Below, piece after piece: positions 1 through 11,048 of a DNA stretch of 64,000 nt. The stretch's first letter is position 1; each line of letters starts with the position of its first letter. Source of the DNA: Dermanyssus gallinae. Taxonomy: Eukaryota > Arthropoda > Arachnida > Mesostigmata > Dermanyssidae. The translations under genes were made by a program, and so were the position numbers. The stretch lies in contig QVRM01000459.1 in NCBI GenBank assembly GCA_003439945.1, positions 790,900 to 854,899 on the forward strand, given 5' to 3'. The notes beneath the pieces are model-generated. The model was not told the origin of the DNA. It did not search any database and was given only the letters and a program-made list of their open reading frames with translations.

Positions 1-2669
1 ACATCCGAATTTTGTAGTGCTTTACTGCCCCAGGCCAAATTCCGTCATTACCCGATCGAACAGTAGTGTTTGCCTCAAAAAGAAACAATAACATTGGTTT
101 TATGCAGCGATATGACTGGGTCGCCATTTGTTTTCACTAGAAAAAATGTTGCAGCGCACGACCGCAAACAATTTGAAGCGTGTTTACGTTGTAAGTACCA
201 CAACACTTGTATTAAACGTATCTATATTTAAAACAAATTGTCTCTACACTTGTATCTCTACAGCTTTTTCGCTATTCGATGGACCACACAAATTCCCCAA
301 AACCTTACTATGGTTGTGAAAATATTGTGGAACGTTATTATCACTCATATTTATTAAAGGGGTGTGTGGTGCCACAATGGTAATCGACGTTCATATGTAC
401 ACGTTTGCAAGTGTGCGTAATCGTGGCAGGGGAACATCGTCGAATATGATACCACGTTTTAGACTTATAAACCAAACGTAAACCAAAATCATGTTTTACC
501 TTTAACAGACAAAACTCGTTACAGAAAAACAGAACTATTTGGTTGCACTAAATTCACTTTGTAAGTAAGGTTACTCAAATTACAACTACAAATTCCGGTG
601 CAGTGACATAAAGCGGGAAGTCGACACCGATCCGCAGTGTGCGGTTAAATGAGTCACTAAATCCACAAGTTGTCACAACTCGAAGTAAATATATATGGAT
701 ATAACAAATACGAACGAAAATAAATGTTAGACGTTAAATCATATAGCTACCGTTTCTTTATTAGTTTGCAGTCTTAGACCATCTCGCAATGTAAGTAGCC
801 ATAGCTGAGTGAACAAGTGTCGCTGCTTAATAATATACTGTTTGTTAGCAAGATCTCGCTCGAGACAGTGACGTACTGCTGGCGGTTGTGTTAACACCGG
901 GGGTCGGGCAGACAGCCATACACTAAAACTCCAGTTTGTGAGATCGGCAGAGTCCCCGCAATAAATAGATATGACTGTTGTAGTGTGCATTTATGTGCCT
1001 TTGTATGCATATATATATACATATTTTGATTTGTATGTCTATATATATATATATATATATACAGATTTCGATTGCCAGTAATTATAAAAGTTAAAGTTGA
1101 ATTTTACTTAGGCGCACCCGTATCTCGGGAGGAGAGCGAAGAGCTCCTCTCCCGTTAAGCCGACGCGCAATCATACGTAGGTTTACCGCTCTTGCAAGCA
1201 AAACGAGTGCTGAGTTGAAAACTTATAAAGCATCCACCCTTTGCAACACAAGACTTTATTGTCTCCGCAGATATAGTATTGTTGTTAGAGGATGAAGATG
1301 ATTAAATGAAGTTTAACCGAACTCACTCACCCTAGCAATGGTGCCGAGCGTCGAACCTATTGTTACGGCTGATCTGCTACATGAAGTTGCCACTGCACCG
1401 CTTCGCTCTTTAAAACGGCGAATTATCTATCAAAGTGTATCATAGCGGTTGCTTCCCAAACTTCCTCCTCCGCTATGCTGTCCGTAATAACGTGGACAGT
1501 CGGTCAAAATCAAGGTGGCAGTTATGCCCTTCCGTCCAAGGGAAATTCTTCTAATCCGTTTGTAAGTATAACCTTTGCTTCTGGCTTCATATCAACTACT
1601 CTGGTATATTGAATTTGAAACACTTTATTTTTTGAAAATTCACCGAGACTCATCGACGCCTTTATATTGCAACCCCCACATCATATAAACACTTCGCCGC
1701 CTCATCTGTTGCTTTACAATATATTATAAAAATCACCTTTATTATTACATAAAAAAAGATGTGTACTCTAATCTAGCATAGACGTGTATTGTTTTCGGTG
1801 TACGTACCTATGCGAGGAGAACGTAACTAATCGCCAGATAGGCAGCTTACATTTTGAAATTTGAAGATGCGCCCCTTTAGCCGGCGGCCAAGCAGACAAC
1901 ACGTTTGCGAGCTCAAAACGGGCCACGATTTTTGGGGTAGAGGATTGCTAGCTCCTTAAAACACATTAAAGAGTGTCCTAGCAATTCACATTTTGTGAGT
2001 TGACGCAGAGCAGATATATTGCCTAGCTTGAAAAGTGAGTCTGTGCTAGGAACAACGACAATTAACACGCTCTGAGGGCACTTGAACTGCAGGCGCAGTT
2101 CAGTTAGGGTTTAGACGTCTCCTAGATTACTAATGTTTTATATTTAATTTGATGGAGCTGCCAGACAGGAGAGCAATGTGTGAGTTTGGGAAGAGCGAGG
2201 GATTTACAACGCAAACTACACATTATGGGTCGTTAGGATGAAACAGCGAAATATGGTATTAACAGGGCTCAACGATGCCTCCACAACGTGATAATGTGGA
2301 GACTAAAATTAGGATTAGGCTTAATGTATACATCAAGGTCACGTGTATAAGCAATAGTCGGTAAAACGCAGTCGTTAACTTTATAGCCGAGGTTATGTTC
2401 TCTGTAGAGGGTGAGATAATCATACTATTTTCAGATCACCATGGGAATTACTTGAGAAGACAGGATTATGTATGTATATATAGCGTCATCAGTTTTCTTA
2501 GAAAAATTTTACTCTCGAAGATATGGCGCAAACATAGGTTCCAGGCAAGTGCCTGGATAAAGATATGCAAACCGGATTTGACGATATTTATATATATATT
2601 AGGGCTACAAAAAGTCGTTTCGGTTTTGGCGCTATAGAGAAAACACATATATAGGAGACACGGTCTTAT
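1..2669. other. AT-rich non-coding stretch
   Basis: No reading frame here resembles a protein I recognise, and the open frames are short, mutually overlapping and without family motifs. The stretch holds a (TA)n tract near 1040-1061 and a small imperfect hairpin around 1127-1155, where a purine-rich block is followed by its pyrimidine-rich complement. I see nothing else that can be supported. Confidence 0.5.
1040..1061. repeat. (TA)n microsatellite
   Basis: About eleven uninterrupted TA units. A shorter TA-rich patch precedes it near 1005-1020. Confidence 0.95.
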
Positions 2670-3315
2670 TTATTGATTTATATATTCTCCGCCGGAAGAT
2701 ACAACGTCTGCCCAACGATTTACAAGAGGTTTTCGATTTTTTTTTATTCCTAAATAATCTTTCAAATTTTCAAAAAAAATCTAAAATATTATTTCAGTCC
2801 AGAACGCACGTGTTCGATAGAAGTGAAAGTTTTACCACTTAAATTTTTTTGCATCGATCTGAATAGGTGGTAATCAGATGGTGCTAAGTCGGGGGAATAC
2901 GGTGGATGTTCCAAAAGTTCCCATTTTAGCTGGAAAATTTTCGAAAGGGTCTCCCTTCTCAAGTGAGGCCTTGCGTTGTCTTGGTGTAACAGGACACCCT
3001 TCCTTAAAATTAGTGCAGGGTACGACTGCTTTAATTTTTCGTGAACCTTTTCGAGTTGTGTACAGTACACGGCCGTATTTATCGTTTGGTTACGCGGTAA
3101 AAGTTCATAGTGCACTATTCCGCCCACATTCGACCAAATACACAATAAAACTTTTTCCCCTTTCGGAACTTCTCAAACCACTGTTGGTACATTCTGTCTG
3201 TACAACAGGCATCTCCAAACGATCTTAACAACTTTTTGTGAGCCTGCGTTCCACTCAGTCCATTTTTAAACTCATGGAGTAGAATCGCCCGAATTTGGCC
3301 TTTTTCTACCTCCAT
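2670..3315 (-). pseudogene. mariner transposase, internally deleted
   Basis: The minus strand encodes a mariner-family DDE transposase with its middle missing. Seen: an ATG at 3315 followed by an N-terminal helix-turn-helix block (MEVEKGQIRAILL..., ending WFEKFRKGKK), then after a frame change near 3150 the catalytic half with WSNVGGIVHYELLP, LHQDNARPH (second Asp) and PPYSPDLAPSDYHLF (third Asp). The first catalytic Asp region is absent, and a typical mariner transposase is about 345 residues, so roughly 500 bp has been lost. After a stop and frame change near 2789 the usual mariner C-terminus is still readable (NRWADVVSSGGEYINQ), ending at 2670. Terminal inverted repeats could not be found with confidence. 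Non-functional. Confidence 0.88.
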
Positions 3316-3498
3316 TTTGCAGCACTTTTACGAACAAACGGCTAAACAGATTTCAAAATGGTTGAGACCAGCAGATTCCCCGCTTTTTTTTCACATGAAA
3401 ACAACAAAGAGTGAGCCAATGATCTATGCCTAGGCGCCAGGGCAGGCGCTGTGAAAGCCGCGCAAGCGCCAATCCGAAAAGACTTTTTTGTAGACCCA

Positions 3499-3626
3499 TA
3501 GGGTCATTCATAACGTTATGTACTTATTGCGAGTATACGTTTCCACCCCTCCTTCCACTAGGAAAAATTATTCTCTTGCCGAGTTCTACCAAACCGCAAA
3601 CTATGTACGTTCTCATACACCCTATG
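3499..3626. mobile_element. short copy of the long-inverted-repeat family
   Basis: The left end reads ATAGGGTCATTCATAACG and the right end, reverse-complemented, reads ATAGGGTGTATGAGAACG, so the two ends are imperfect inverted repeats. The right half (TTCCACTAGGAAAAATTATT then CTTGCCGAGTTCTACCAAAC) matches the right arms at 4000-4060, 45940-45990 and 61180-61215. It looks like a strongly internally deleted copy of the element best preserved at 45211-46016. Confidence 0.6.
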
Positions 3627-3809
3627 CAAGTATGCATGCCTTTGCTTTCGATATGGCTATCGAAAAAGCTTAGTTACTTGACAACTATGTAGCGCAGAAC
3701 CATCACTTTGGCACGAAAATGGTGGGCATTAAATTTGCTATCGCGTCTTCAGACTGGTCTTTTGGACATACATTTTTGGTCGTAATGGAAAATGTTTACG
3801 ATTTTTCAC

Positions 3810-4091
3810 GAAAAAGTCTTAAGGTAAGACATAACAACATATCGGCTTTTTATGACTTTGCTCAATCTGACTACTCGCTACGCAAGCTAGGTTAACTGGT
3901 TCTCCCGCAAACGTAGATTTCGCACAATTTTGTAGGAGAAAAAAGGCAAAATAACTTCTAACTACTTTTATAAATTTCACTCTCTATCCTAAACAAGACG
4001 TTCCTGCGTCCTCTTTTCATTGGGAAAAATAATTTTCTTGCCTAGTTCTATCAAACCTCGAACTAAGCACATAACGATATGAATGACCCTG
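3810..4091. mobile_element. right arm of the long-inverted-repeat family
   Basis: The block starts with GTAAGACATAACAACATATCG, found again at 45690. It continues with TCTCCCGCAAACGTAGATTTC, the AAACAAGACGTT motif, TTTTCTTGCC and the terminal ATGAATGACCCTG. It ends immediately before a (TA)n tract, consistent with insertion at TA. The matching left arm is not intact here and may have been lost together with the neighbouring short copy. Confidence 0.6.
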
Positions 4092-4112
4092 TATATATAT
4101 ATATATATATAT
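4092..4112. repeat. (TA)n microsatellite at a TE end
   Basis: About ten TA units directly abutting the end of the inverted-repeat element that finishes with ACCCTG. Confidence 0.95.
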
Positions 4113-4299
4113 TTCGATGTAGTTTAGTAGAGTTTCTGGACCCAGCCGTCGCTTAATCCTCCTAGAGATGTAACGAATTGCACATAAACATAATTTTCCA
4201 TAATAGTAAAACAACGGATGAGCAACGGCCCCAAGCTAAAGCAGTAACAACAGCAATTCGTGTCAATAGGCCACTTGGTTGGATCAGCCGTGTAGGCTA

Positions 4300-4427
4300 G
4301 GCTCAGTCATGCCTGCGGCCAAATGACAAGCGGCAGCCGGCACAAATGCCACTGACAAACTGAATCGAACCCAGGTAAGCTTTGAACTCAAATTGCCTGT
4401 TACACAGCAATGGACTAGACTAGCCGG
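4300..4427 (-). mobile_element. tRNA-derived SINE head (third type)
   Basis: On the minus strand an A-box-like TAGTCTAGTCC (4422-4412) is followed about 40 nt later by a good B box GGGTTCGATTC (4372-4362), the spacing of a pol III internal promoter. No tRNA cloverleaf can be drawn confidently and no anticodon arm is convincing, so a tRNA-derived SINE head is more likely than a tRNA gene. The extent of any SINE body to the left is not established. Confidence 0.45.
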
Positions 4428-4479
4428 GTTCGGTATTAGTAGCAGTAGTGGGACTAGGAGGGAAAATCTCTTTAGTCAG

Positions 4480-4625
4480 CGTGCAGAGAGAGAGAGAGTT
4501 GGTAAAGTGACAGAGATTCAGAAGACTACGTAAAGAACACAGAGAGCTAGAGAAAAGCATTGAAGGAAAGCAGGTTCAAAGAGGGAAATTTTTAAATGCA
4601 AAACTGAGAGAGAGAGAGAGAGCGC
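4480..4625. repeat. purine-rich (GA)n region
   Basis: Two GA tracts (around 4486-4498 and 4606-4622) in an A/G-rich stretch. Confidence 0.85.
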
Positions 4626-4865
4626 GAAATACGGAGAGGAAAAGGGAGCGTGGGAATGAGGTCATTTTGACATGCATGTCTTATTTGACCAGGCTAGCTT
4701 CAAAGCGGGAGCGGGCTGGTCTGGCAAGAAGGTGTAGCCCCCCATCGATGAACACTTCGCAACGTAAAAGTAAAACGTTTAAGATTCGCATTCTGGGGAC
4801 CACGTTTATTTGGGGTGTTGATGATCGTTGAGAAACCACTTTACCAAATGGTTTTTGTTTGGCTA

Positions 4866-4871
<6 letters not shown>

Positions 4872-4907
<36 letters not shown>
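4872..4907. repeat. (TA)n microsatellite
   Basis: About eighteen TA units. Confidence 0.95.
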
Positions 4908-4909
<2 letters not shown>

Positions 4910-6229
4910 GATTTTTCAATTATTTTGGCGTTCTCAAAAAAAGTGCACGGCCAGTATATTGTGCAATTGGAAAAGGCATATCTGTATCGATGGTTTAGTT
5001 ACCTATTTTTTACAAAAATATTTTCAATGATTTAAGTTCATAGGAATTACCCTGTTTACGTAAGCGATTAGTCGCATTAAGGAGTGCAGTTGCACCGCGT
5101 TCCAGTAGTGTTATGTCCTTTTAATGAAAAAGATATCCCACTAAGGCAACGATTCAAAACAATTTTATTAAACGCGTTGCATGCCGATGTAATGTCACCT
5201 ATCTCTTAGTAGATAGACGAGTATCAAAAACGAGTTGTGTTGCGCGCCCCTAAACAAATCATTATAATGATAATAGGATTTCAGACTATTTTTTTATTAG
5301 ACCGAATAACTTGCAAAGTAGCGTCATTGTCCTCGCACTTGAGATTTTAATATGGACGTAGTTAACAATGTCTTCACTTGGCGGCTTTTGCTGCCGGGTA
5401 CGTGATTGTGATATGTTTAATAAAGAACGCATGTGTATCTTGTGATGTTTAATAAAGAACGCATGTGTATCGTACTGAGCGCATATCTGGTCTTGCAACT
5501 AGGTGTTTTCCATATATTTGTCTCTTTTACATTTGAAGATACGACAAAATCCCGCCGAATTGCCTGACAATAACAGCAGACACTAAGTTCTAAAGGGTCT
5601 ACGCAGGAGTGGTTATAAGGACAGCGTTTGGCCAAAATTATATTTGTTTGTGGCGCTTAATCGATGAAAGCTATGAAGAACAGGCATTTGACGCTTGCAT
5701 CACAGTGGCCCTTATATAAAACCTTCTGCACATGGTCCGCCTGTTGCCCTTCTTGCTTCTACATGTTCGGCTGACTGTCGAGCTTGCATAACTTTATTAC
5801 AGCATTTAGCGATGCCCTCTTCTTGTTGCAGTAATGTTTGCTGCTGTTTGCGAAACCGGCAACCTCACACGGCAACATTGCTAAAGACGTGAGCCCTTTC
5901 GCTGCAGTCGCACTTCTGCTTCAATTTCTATTTTAGCTTACACCGCTGTAACAGAGATTGCGTGACCTAGGTATATGAAGTTTGCATGATAGCGCCGCAT
6001 ACCTTTGTCTCGCTTGCAGAACTGTAAATCTTGCGTAACGTTAATAGGGTCATTATGCGTGACCTACCATAGTTCGCTAATTGCCCTGACTGTCTATACC
6101 GGTTTCACGACACTGCCGCGACTCATAACGGAATCATGTTGTCTCATCAGCTACTCAAAAATAAGTTGTTAAAATATTTATATACTTGATTGCAAGTTAA
6201 CGAGCAACTCATCATAACATCTAATATAA
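4908..6229. other. non-coding stretch
   Basis: Apart from one small tandem duplication (5407-5471) I see no gene or TE signature. The open frames near 5286-5635 and 5695-5892 overlap each other on both strands and lack recognisable motifs. Confidence 0.45.
5407..5471. repeat. tandem duplication, about 32-bp unit
   Basis: Two adjacent copies sharing GTTTAATAAAGAACGCATGT, at 5407-5440 and 5441-5471, differing by a 2-bp indel. Confidence 0.9.
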
Positions 6230-6273
6230 GGTGAGGCAAAAGTCACGTGAGTGTTTTAGATAGACTAAATGGA

Positions 6274-6660
6274 CTAATGATGTTTGGTGTCTTGAGGTGA
6301 TGTCAGGACAATGGCCGCCCTGGGACTTTTCACATTGTATATAGGGGGTACACCATATTTGATGAGTTTTTGGCATAGGCTGGGTTTTTTTTTGAAATAT
6401 TTTGACGAGTATTTTTTCAGCAGCTCGTTGATTGTAGCGGGTTTCCCTGCTTCATAAAATTCCTTACAGAAAAGAAAGTTGCACAAACGAGGTGGCCACG
6501 GAACGTCTGCTTTTTGGGAGATCACGCGCCGACCAAACATATGCTGGAGCATCCTGATTGTAGCACCCGCTGTGTGGCGGGTTGCACAATCTTGTTGGAA
6601 CCACATACTGTCAGAGAGGGTTCTCAGGTCGTCAAGCTTGATCTCTTGGGTTAACTAGAT
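6274..6660 (-). pseudogene. Tc1/mariner-superfamily transposase relic
   Basis: The minus strand reads MWFQQDCATRHTAGATIRML, then FGRRVISQKADVPWPPRLCN, AGKPATINELLKK and CQKLIKYGV. This is the layout of the transposase group with WFQQDGATAHT (second catalytic Asp), RxISxxGDxxWPPRSxDLxPxDxFLWG, KPATIxEL, and a C-terminal region with cysteine pairs. The block around the third Asp (normally LTPLDYFLWG) is garbled into NFLFCKEF by indels. The N-terminal half is not recognisable upstream of about 6660. It is a different family from the mariners at 2.7 and 57.8 kb. Dead copy, and its ends were not identified. Confidence 0.72.
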
Positions 6661-6759
6661 CGTGCAGGCACGTTTACCGAGATCCTCGTGCAGTGTATTT
6701 TGAAGTGCAAGATCTGACAAGCCCTGCTCTTGTCAACATATCCGCAGCCACATTGCACT

Positions 6760-7547
6760 GATGTTTTTTTGCGAGCTATACACTCTGAGCGCGAGGCATT
6801 ATGTACCGACTCAGTTTTCTAAAACTTCTGCATCAGATCGTATTCAGCCGTCTCCAAAGGTTTACGGTCCAAAGGGAAAAAACATAAATTTCCAAAACCC
6901 GCATTGCGTTACAGAGCGACTATTTTTATAGTACAACGCAACGAGCTTTACCCTCTAATAGATATGCACGGTGAAATGATATAGAACGGCAATATTTACA
7001 AACACCTCGCCGTTAACGCTACCAATTCAGTATGACGGCAAATTGCAAAACAAACTCTCAAGGGGCTCTCCTATATATTCAGTAAGTGAAAAGTACATAT
7101 TTGCCTTAGTCAGTAAACTATATAGTTTGGACGACCATATACCTTATACACGTTTTTAACTTGACAAGGAAAAATTCTTCTATATAGGATACAAAATATT
7201 TTTTTTGGGAGATCATGCAAATATACCTAGTTCACACCATTTTTGAAAACAGTTGTGTTACATTCTATTGCCATGTAATGTACGTGCAATTGTTACAGGC
7301 CAATTCCATAAATTGCTGTACGGTATTAAAGGTATTTCTGACTAATTGCCTTAGATTTTGATATGGAACAGGTTTACCCTCACAAGATTTTTTATTGTAT
7401 CAATTGTATTACAATTTTTACTGATATTATGATTTTTTTTCCTATGAATTGAATTCAATAAGTCCTCATTGAGCTTACAATTCTTATAATTATACATCTT
7501 TAACAATTGTAACAATTAAGGACATTTCGCAAAAAAGACTATCGCCC

Positions 7548-7606
<59 letters not shown>

Positions 7607-8450
7607 CATATCCCTATAGATTTCCTATGAGTATCATGCCAAGACAGCGGGAAGGGAACGGTTTATGTCGGAGAGTCAATCAGTCCGACAGAGCTTCGAA
7701 ACCGTAGCTTGCTTCTCATTCATAGCAGCACGGCAGAGCCACAGTCAGTGTGGCTAGTTAAGGAGATGCCCCAAAGTGAAAAAGACTATGACCATTTCTG
7801 CACATAACCGATGACCATACATTACTTGCTACTATTCGCTCATACTGTTTGCATAACGCATACATTGTAAACTTCTTGCAGAATTAGATATAACTCACCA
7901 TAGTAGATAATTCTCTTCTGATCCAAAAATTGGAACATTTAGGTATCTACATGCGTGCTGTGCAATAGGTAAGGGTATTTTTGAGTGGCCGTCATTTTCA
8001 AGTAAAGGTTGGCGATAAACTTAGTCAGTCATATCCTACTCGCCAAAAGCGATATGTTGATTACCCTTCTGTACATAATTTTTGTATGTTTTGAACATAA
8101 ATAAGTACCTGCCACCTAACGTCAGGAGATCTGCATATCTTGAATATGCAGATAACTTAATTTTTTACAGTCGGCTGTGCACGAGACCTAGGCAGATATT
8201 TTACGCCTGGTCTTGATTTTTGTTTTCGCATTATCAAAGTTGTGGAAACATTATTACGCTGCCTCATTCTAACGACTAAACAAGTGTTCATTGGCCTTTA
8301 TAAATCTCTCATTTTTTCTCAAACTTACATCTCGCCCTTCACTGAAGTTCAGGAAGGCTACCTTCGCAGCTGCGGCAATTAAATGCCCTCATATGCTTCC
8401 GGTTGATTCAGCAGCTTTTTTTCGGGACACAAATAGCACCCATCTAACAT
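6760..8450. other. AT-rich non-coding stretch
   Basis: No coding or TE signature recognised. It contains the long (TA)n tract at 7549-7604. Confidence 0.5.
7549..7604. repeat. (TA)28 microsatellite
   Basis: Uninterrupted TA repeat of about 28 units. Confidence 0.97.
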
Positions 8451-8453
8451 ATG

Positions 8454-8512
8454 GTATCCCACATTAGTGGAATACCATATGTGACATATGGTATTCCACT
8501 AATATGGGATAC
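8454..8512. repeat. 59-bp near-perfect palindrome
   Basis: The left arm 8454-8482 begins GTATCCCACATTAGTGG and the right arm 8484-8512 ends CCACTAATATGGGATAC. The 29-nt arms differ at one position and are separated by a single base. Such a structure would extrude as a hairpin or fold completely in RNA. The symmetry does not extend beyond these bounds, and no flanking TE ends were recognised. Confidence 0.93.
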
Positions 8513-9625
8513 GGTGGGAATGGACACATTGCGTTTAATTTACAGAGTGAGGTTTTTCTTTCTAAAGAGGATTTATTCGCTGTCGAATACATGCATAGGG
8601 CTATCCACGTGTAGGCCCTGCAAAAACGACGGACATGGAAGAAAACGTGCGCCTTTGCTGTTTATACGCAGAAGTAGCAAACCAAAATTAGTGCGGGTTG
8701 CTGGAGCAAATATAATAAGTGCCACGCCGAGGTATGTACGTCAGTTCGGTCCGTAGCAGAACCAGCAAAACTAGATTGACGGCTGGCTCGAGACACTTTG
8801 ATGTAACACAAATACATTACCCAGTCCGAGTGTTATTAAAATAAATAATATTGCTTTTCTGTCTGGAAGCCCACATTTGAAATACAGATAGTTAGTGGAA
8901 GGCGTCCACGATACGTTGCTGTGTTTGGAACTTGGCGGATAGTGGAATGGGCGCATGCAAATTCAAATAGTAATTGCCTTGTTGGCGATTGGTTAAGTAC
9001 TTCATGCAAGACTACGCGTTCCAGACACAATACACAAATGACTATAATAAGTTATAGCACACATCCTTCTGTGTAATAACAAAAATGATTTTATGATGAT
9101 ATGGCTCTGTCTGCCGACATAGGAGCGAATTTGGGCTATATATCTGAAAGTAGCCACTCATATAATCTAAACTGATTTCACTCGGCCTATACGCAAACTA
9201 AAGCATAGTAAATGTTTCCATATCATGCATTGCTACTTAATGCGGAATAATGGATTTTCAGATTATGACCCATTAATTGGTGCCAAACTTTCGGTGGCGT
9301 TGATTATAACTATTCGAGATATTTGGAGGTCCAATGCCATAGTAATTCCGTCTCACATGAGCAGATTCTTAACGTTTTCTTTATCGTAAATTCAGGTCAT
9401 ATTTCCTTTTGCATTACTATAAAAATAGTAGTCTATCATTTGCATTGTAAGCTTGGTTTAAAATGACGTTAGAAAGCGAATTGACAATTATTGCATGTTG
9501 GCCGTAGGTGGGCATATAAATATGTAAATGGTTTACTCCTCTTCAAGACATGGCGCGATTGTTTATAATTTGTAATAACCTGTATAATTCACTAATAAAA
9601 CAGACATCTTTGCATATATATAGAA

Positions 9626-9783
9626 CCGAGCAAGATGGCTTAGTGGCAAAGCCTCTACCTTGCATTCCGGAGGACTGGGCTCGAGACCCAGACCGGCCAC
9701 TCTTAAATTGGTTTGCATGGTTTCCAATTTAGACAAAGTAAATACCGGAGCGGATTAAATATTAGCCATGACATGAAAAAACC
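9626..9783 (+). mobile_element. tRNA-derived SINE, type A, copy 1
   Basis: It starts CCGAGCAAGATGGC and carries an A box TGGCTTAGTGGC (9636-9647) and a B box GGCTCGAGACC (9678-9688). A non-tRNA body follows (CCAATTTAGACAAAG, then CCGGAGCGGATTAAA) and it ends in a short A run. The copy at 22145-22304 aligns along its whole length, which shows that this is a dispersed repeat rather than a tRNA gene. The pol III boxes would drive its own transcription if active. Confidence 0.85.
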
Positions 9784-9789
9784 GTCCAC

Positions 9790-10140
9790 GGCAATAGCCT
9801 TACAGAAAATCATTAAAAAAAATATGCTTGTACACTACGGTCTTAAATCAAATGTAACAGCATCGCGAATTGTACTCACTACTGCCATTAGCTGCATTAA
9901 ATAAATACTATACGCTTGCGTCATCGAAGATTCAATTTGAGGTAGTAGAGCAGAGTAGGTATAAAGCAAGTGGGCCAAATCGTACAGAAGTCGTATTAAT
10001 TCTGCGGCATGATTAGATCCCTATCGTATCAGAGTTGCAAAGTTTGCACGGTCTGACCGCAGCCTAACGGCTAACGACGTAGTTTAAACAGGCATCTCTA
10101 GTTTTTCTGCGAATACCCCGAAAAGCATAATTCATTTAGT
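9790..10140. other. non-coding stretch
   Basis: Nothing recognised. Confidence 0.4.
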
Positions 10141-10143
10141 AAT

Positions 10144-10329
10144 TTATACACAATTCTCACGTAAATACGCGTACCGGCAATAAAGGATCGCCTTATCCAC
10201 CTCGTCGACGTTAACCGTGCGATATAAGCTCAGATATATTGTATGATGCTTGCACGAACATTGTTTGCGGCAACCGAGGAAAACTGAGGAGCACAGGATC
10301 AAAAACAAACTGATTACAGACTGATTCAT
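10144..10329 (-). CDS. candidate small secreted cysteine-containing peptide
   Basis: This 61-codon minus-strand frame starts at an ATG with a hydrophobic leader (MNQSVISLFLILCSSVFLGC) that looks like a signal peptide. A short mature part follows, with cysteines in C-x3-C-x-C near the junction and two more near the C-terminus (LYCRYAYLRENCV). The third codon positions in the second half are G/C rich compared with the AT-rich surroundings, which favours real coding. Against this: no homologue is recognised, no polyadenylation signal is obvious downstream, and the frame is short enough to occur by chance. It could also be one exon of a longer gene. I cannot assign a function. Confidence 0.25.
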   Translation of the reverse strand: MNQSVISLFLILCSSVFLGCRKQCSCKHHTIYLSLYRTVNVDEVDKAILYCRYAYLRENCV

Positions 10330-10359
10330 ATCAGACTGCGCTCGCGGCCTCACTGATAT

Positions 10360-11045
10360 ATTTCAATAACGCTTTGGTGATACAAAGTTGGATATTACTT
10401 GCCACTGGGATATGGTTGTAATATCCTGCGGATCGTAGCGCTTTCGTTAACTTCGCCACTTGCCTGTATGCTTTACAATCGTGATAACTCTAACGCATCT
10501 TAATCATGATAACTTAAGCGGGTTAGTTTTATGTATTTTATATGTAACATCGTCTTAGCTCTCAATATATTCAATCTACTGTAGTATATATCTGTTCACA
10601 TCACGGACACTGCATCTGCCTTATCATAAGTTTGGTCGTATAGGGAATTTTGAGCTAAAGACACTGTCAAGCTTTATTTAGCCAAGAATATTTTCAATAG
10701 TGCCACACACCATATCGTATTCGGTATATGTTTATCATTCATATTTATTTCACTTAAAAAGAGTAAGTACAAAATAGTTCATGTTATTATTAAATGACAT
10801 AAATGCTTGTTGTCCTGCCGTTCCACCGAGGGAAGAAGTGTAAAGATCTCCGTTGCAGTACCGGACAATCAACCGCGTGGTACTTAGCGCATTGCTGCGA
10901 GCAGAACCGATAAATACACTGAGTACTATAGTCTTCATGTAACTCCCTACGGGAGCATACGAGGTGATGGAATTCATGTACGATGTACCTGGTATATACA
11001 TACTCGTATCTGTCATCGCAGGCCACCCCGGCCCACAACCAAGGA
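10360..11045. other. non-coding stretch with an ambiguous minus-strand frame
   Basis: Two overlapping minus-strand frames (10750-11016 and 10790-11038) lie directly downstream, in minus-strand order, of the RT relic. One has a cysteine/histidine cluster (FCSQQCAKYHAVDCPVL) vaguely like part of a MYND-type zinc finger. An AATAAA-like hexamer lies near 10745. It could be a terminal exon or 3' TE sequence, and I cannot decide. Confidence 0.25.
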
Positions 11046-11048
11046 GAC

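Noticed and set aside
1320..1410. tRNA/SINE-like B box (minus strand GGTTCGACGC)
   Set aside because: The A box is poor and no second copy was found in the window.
7549..7604. Telomeric or centromeric repeat
   Set aside because: It is a simple (TA)n microsatellite. No TTAGG-type array or satellite monomer is present in the window.
9626..9700. Genuine tRNA gene
   Set aside because: It aligns far beyond the tRNA-like part with 22145-22304 and ends in an A run, so it is a SINE.
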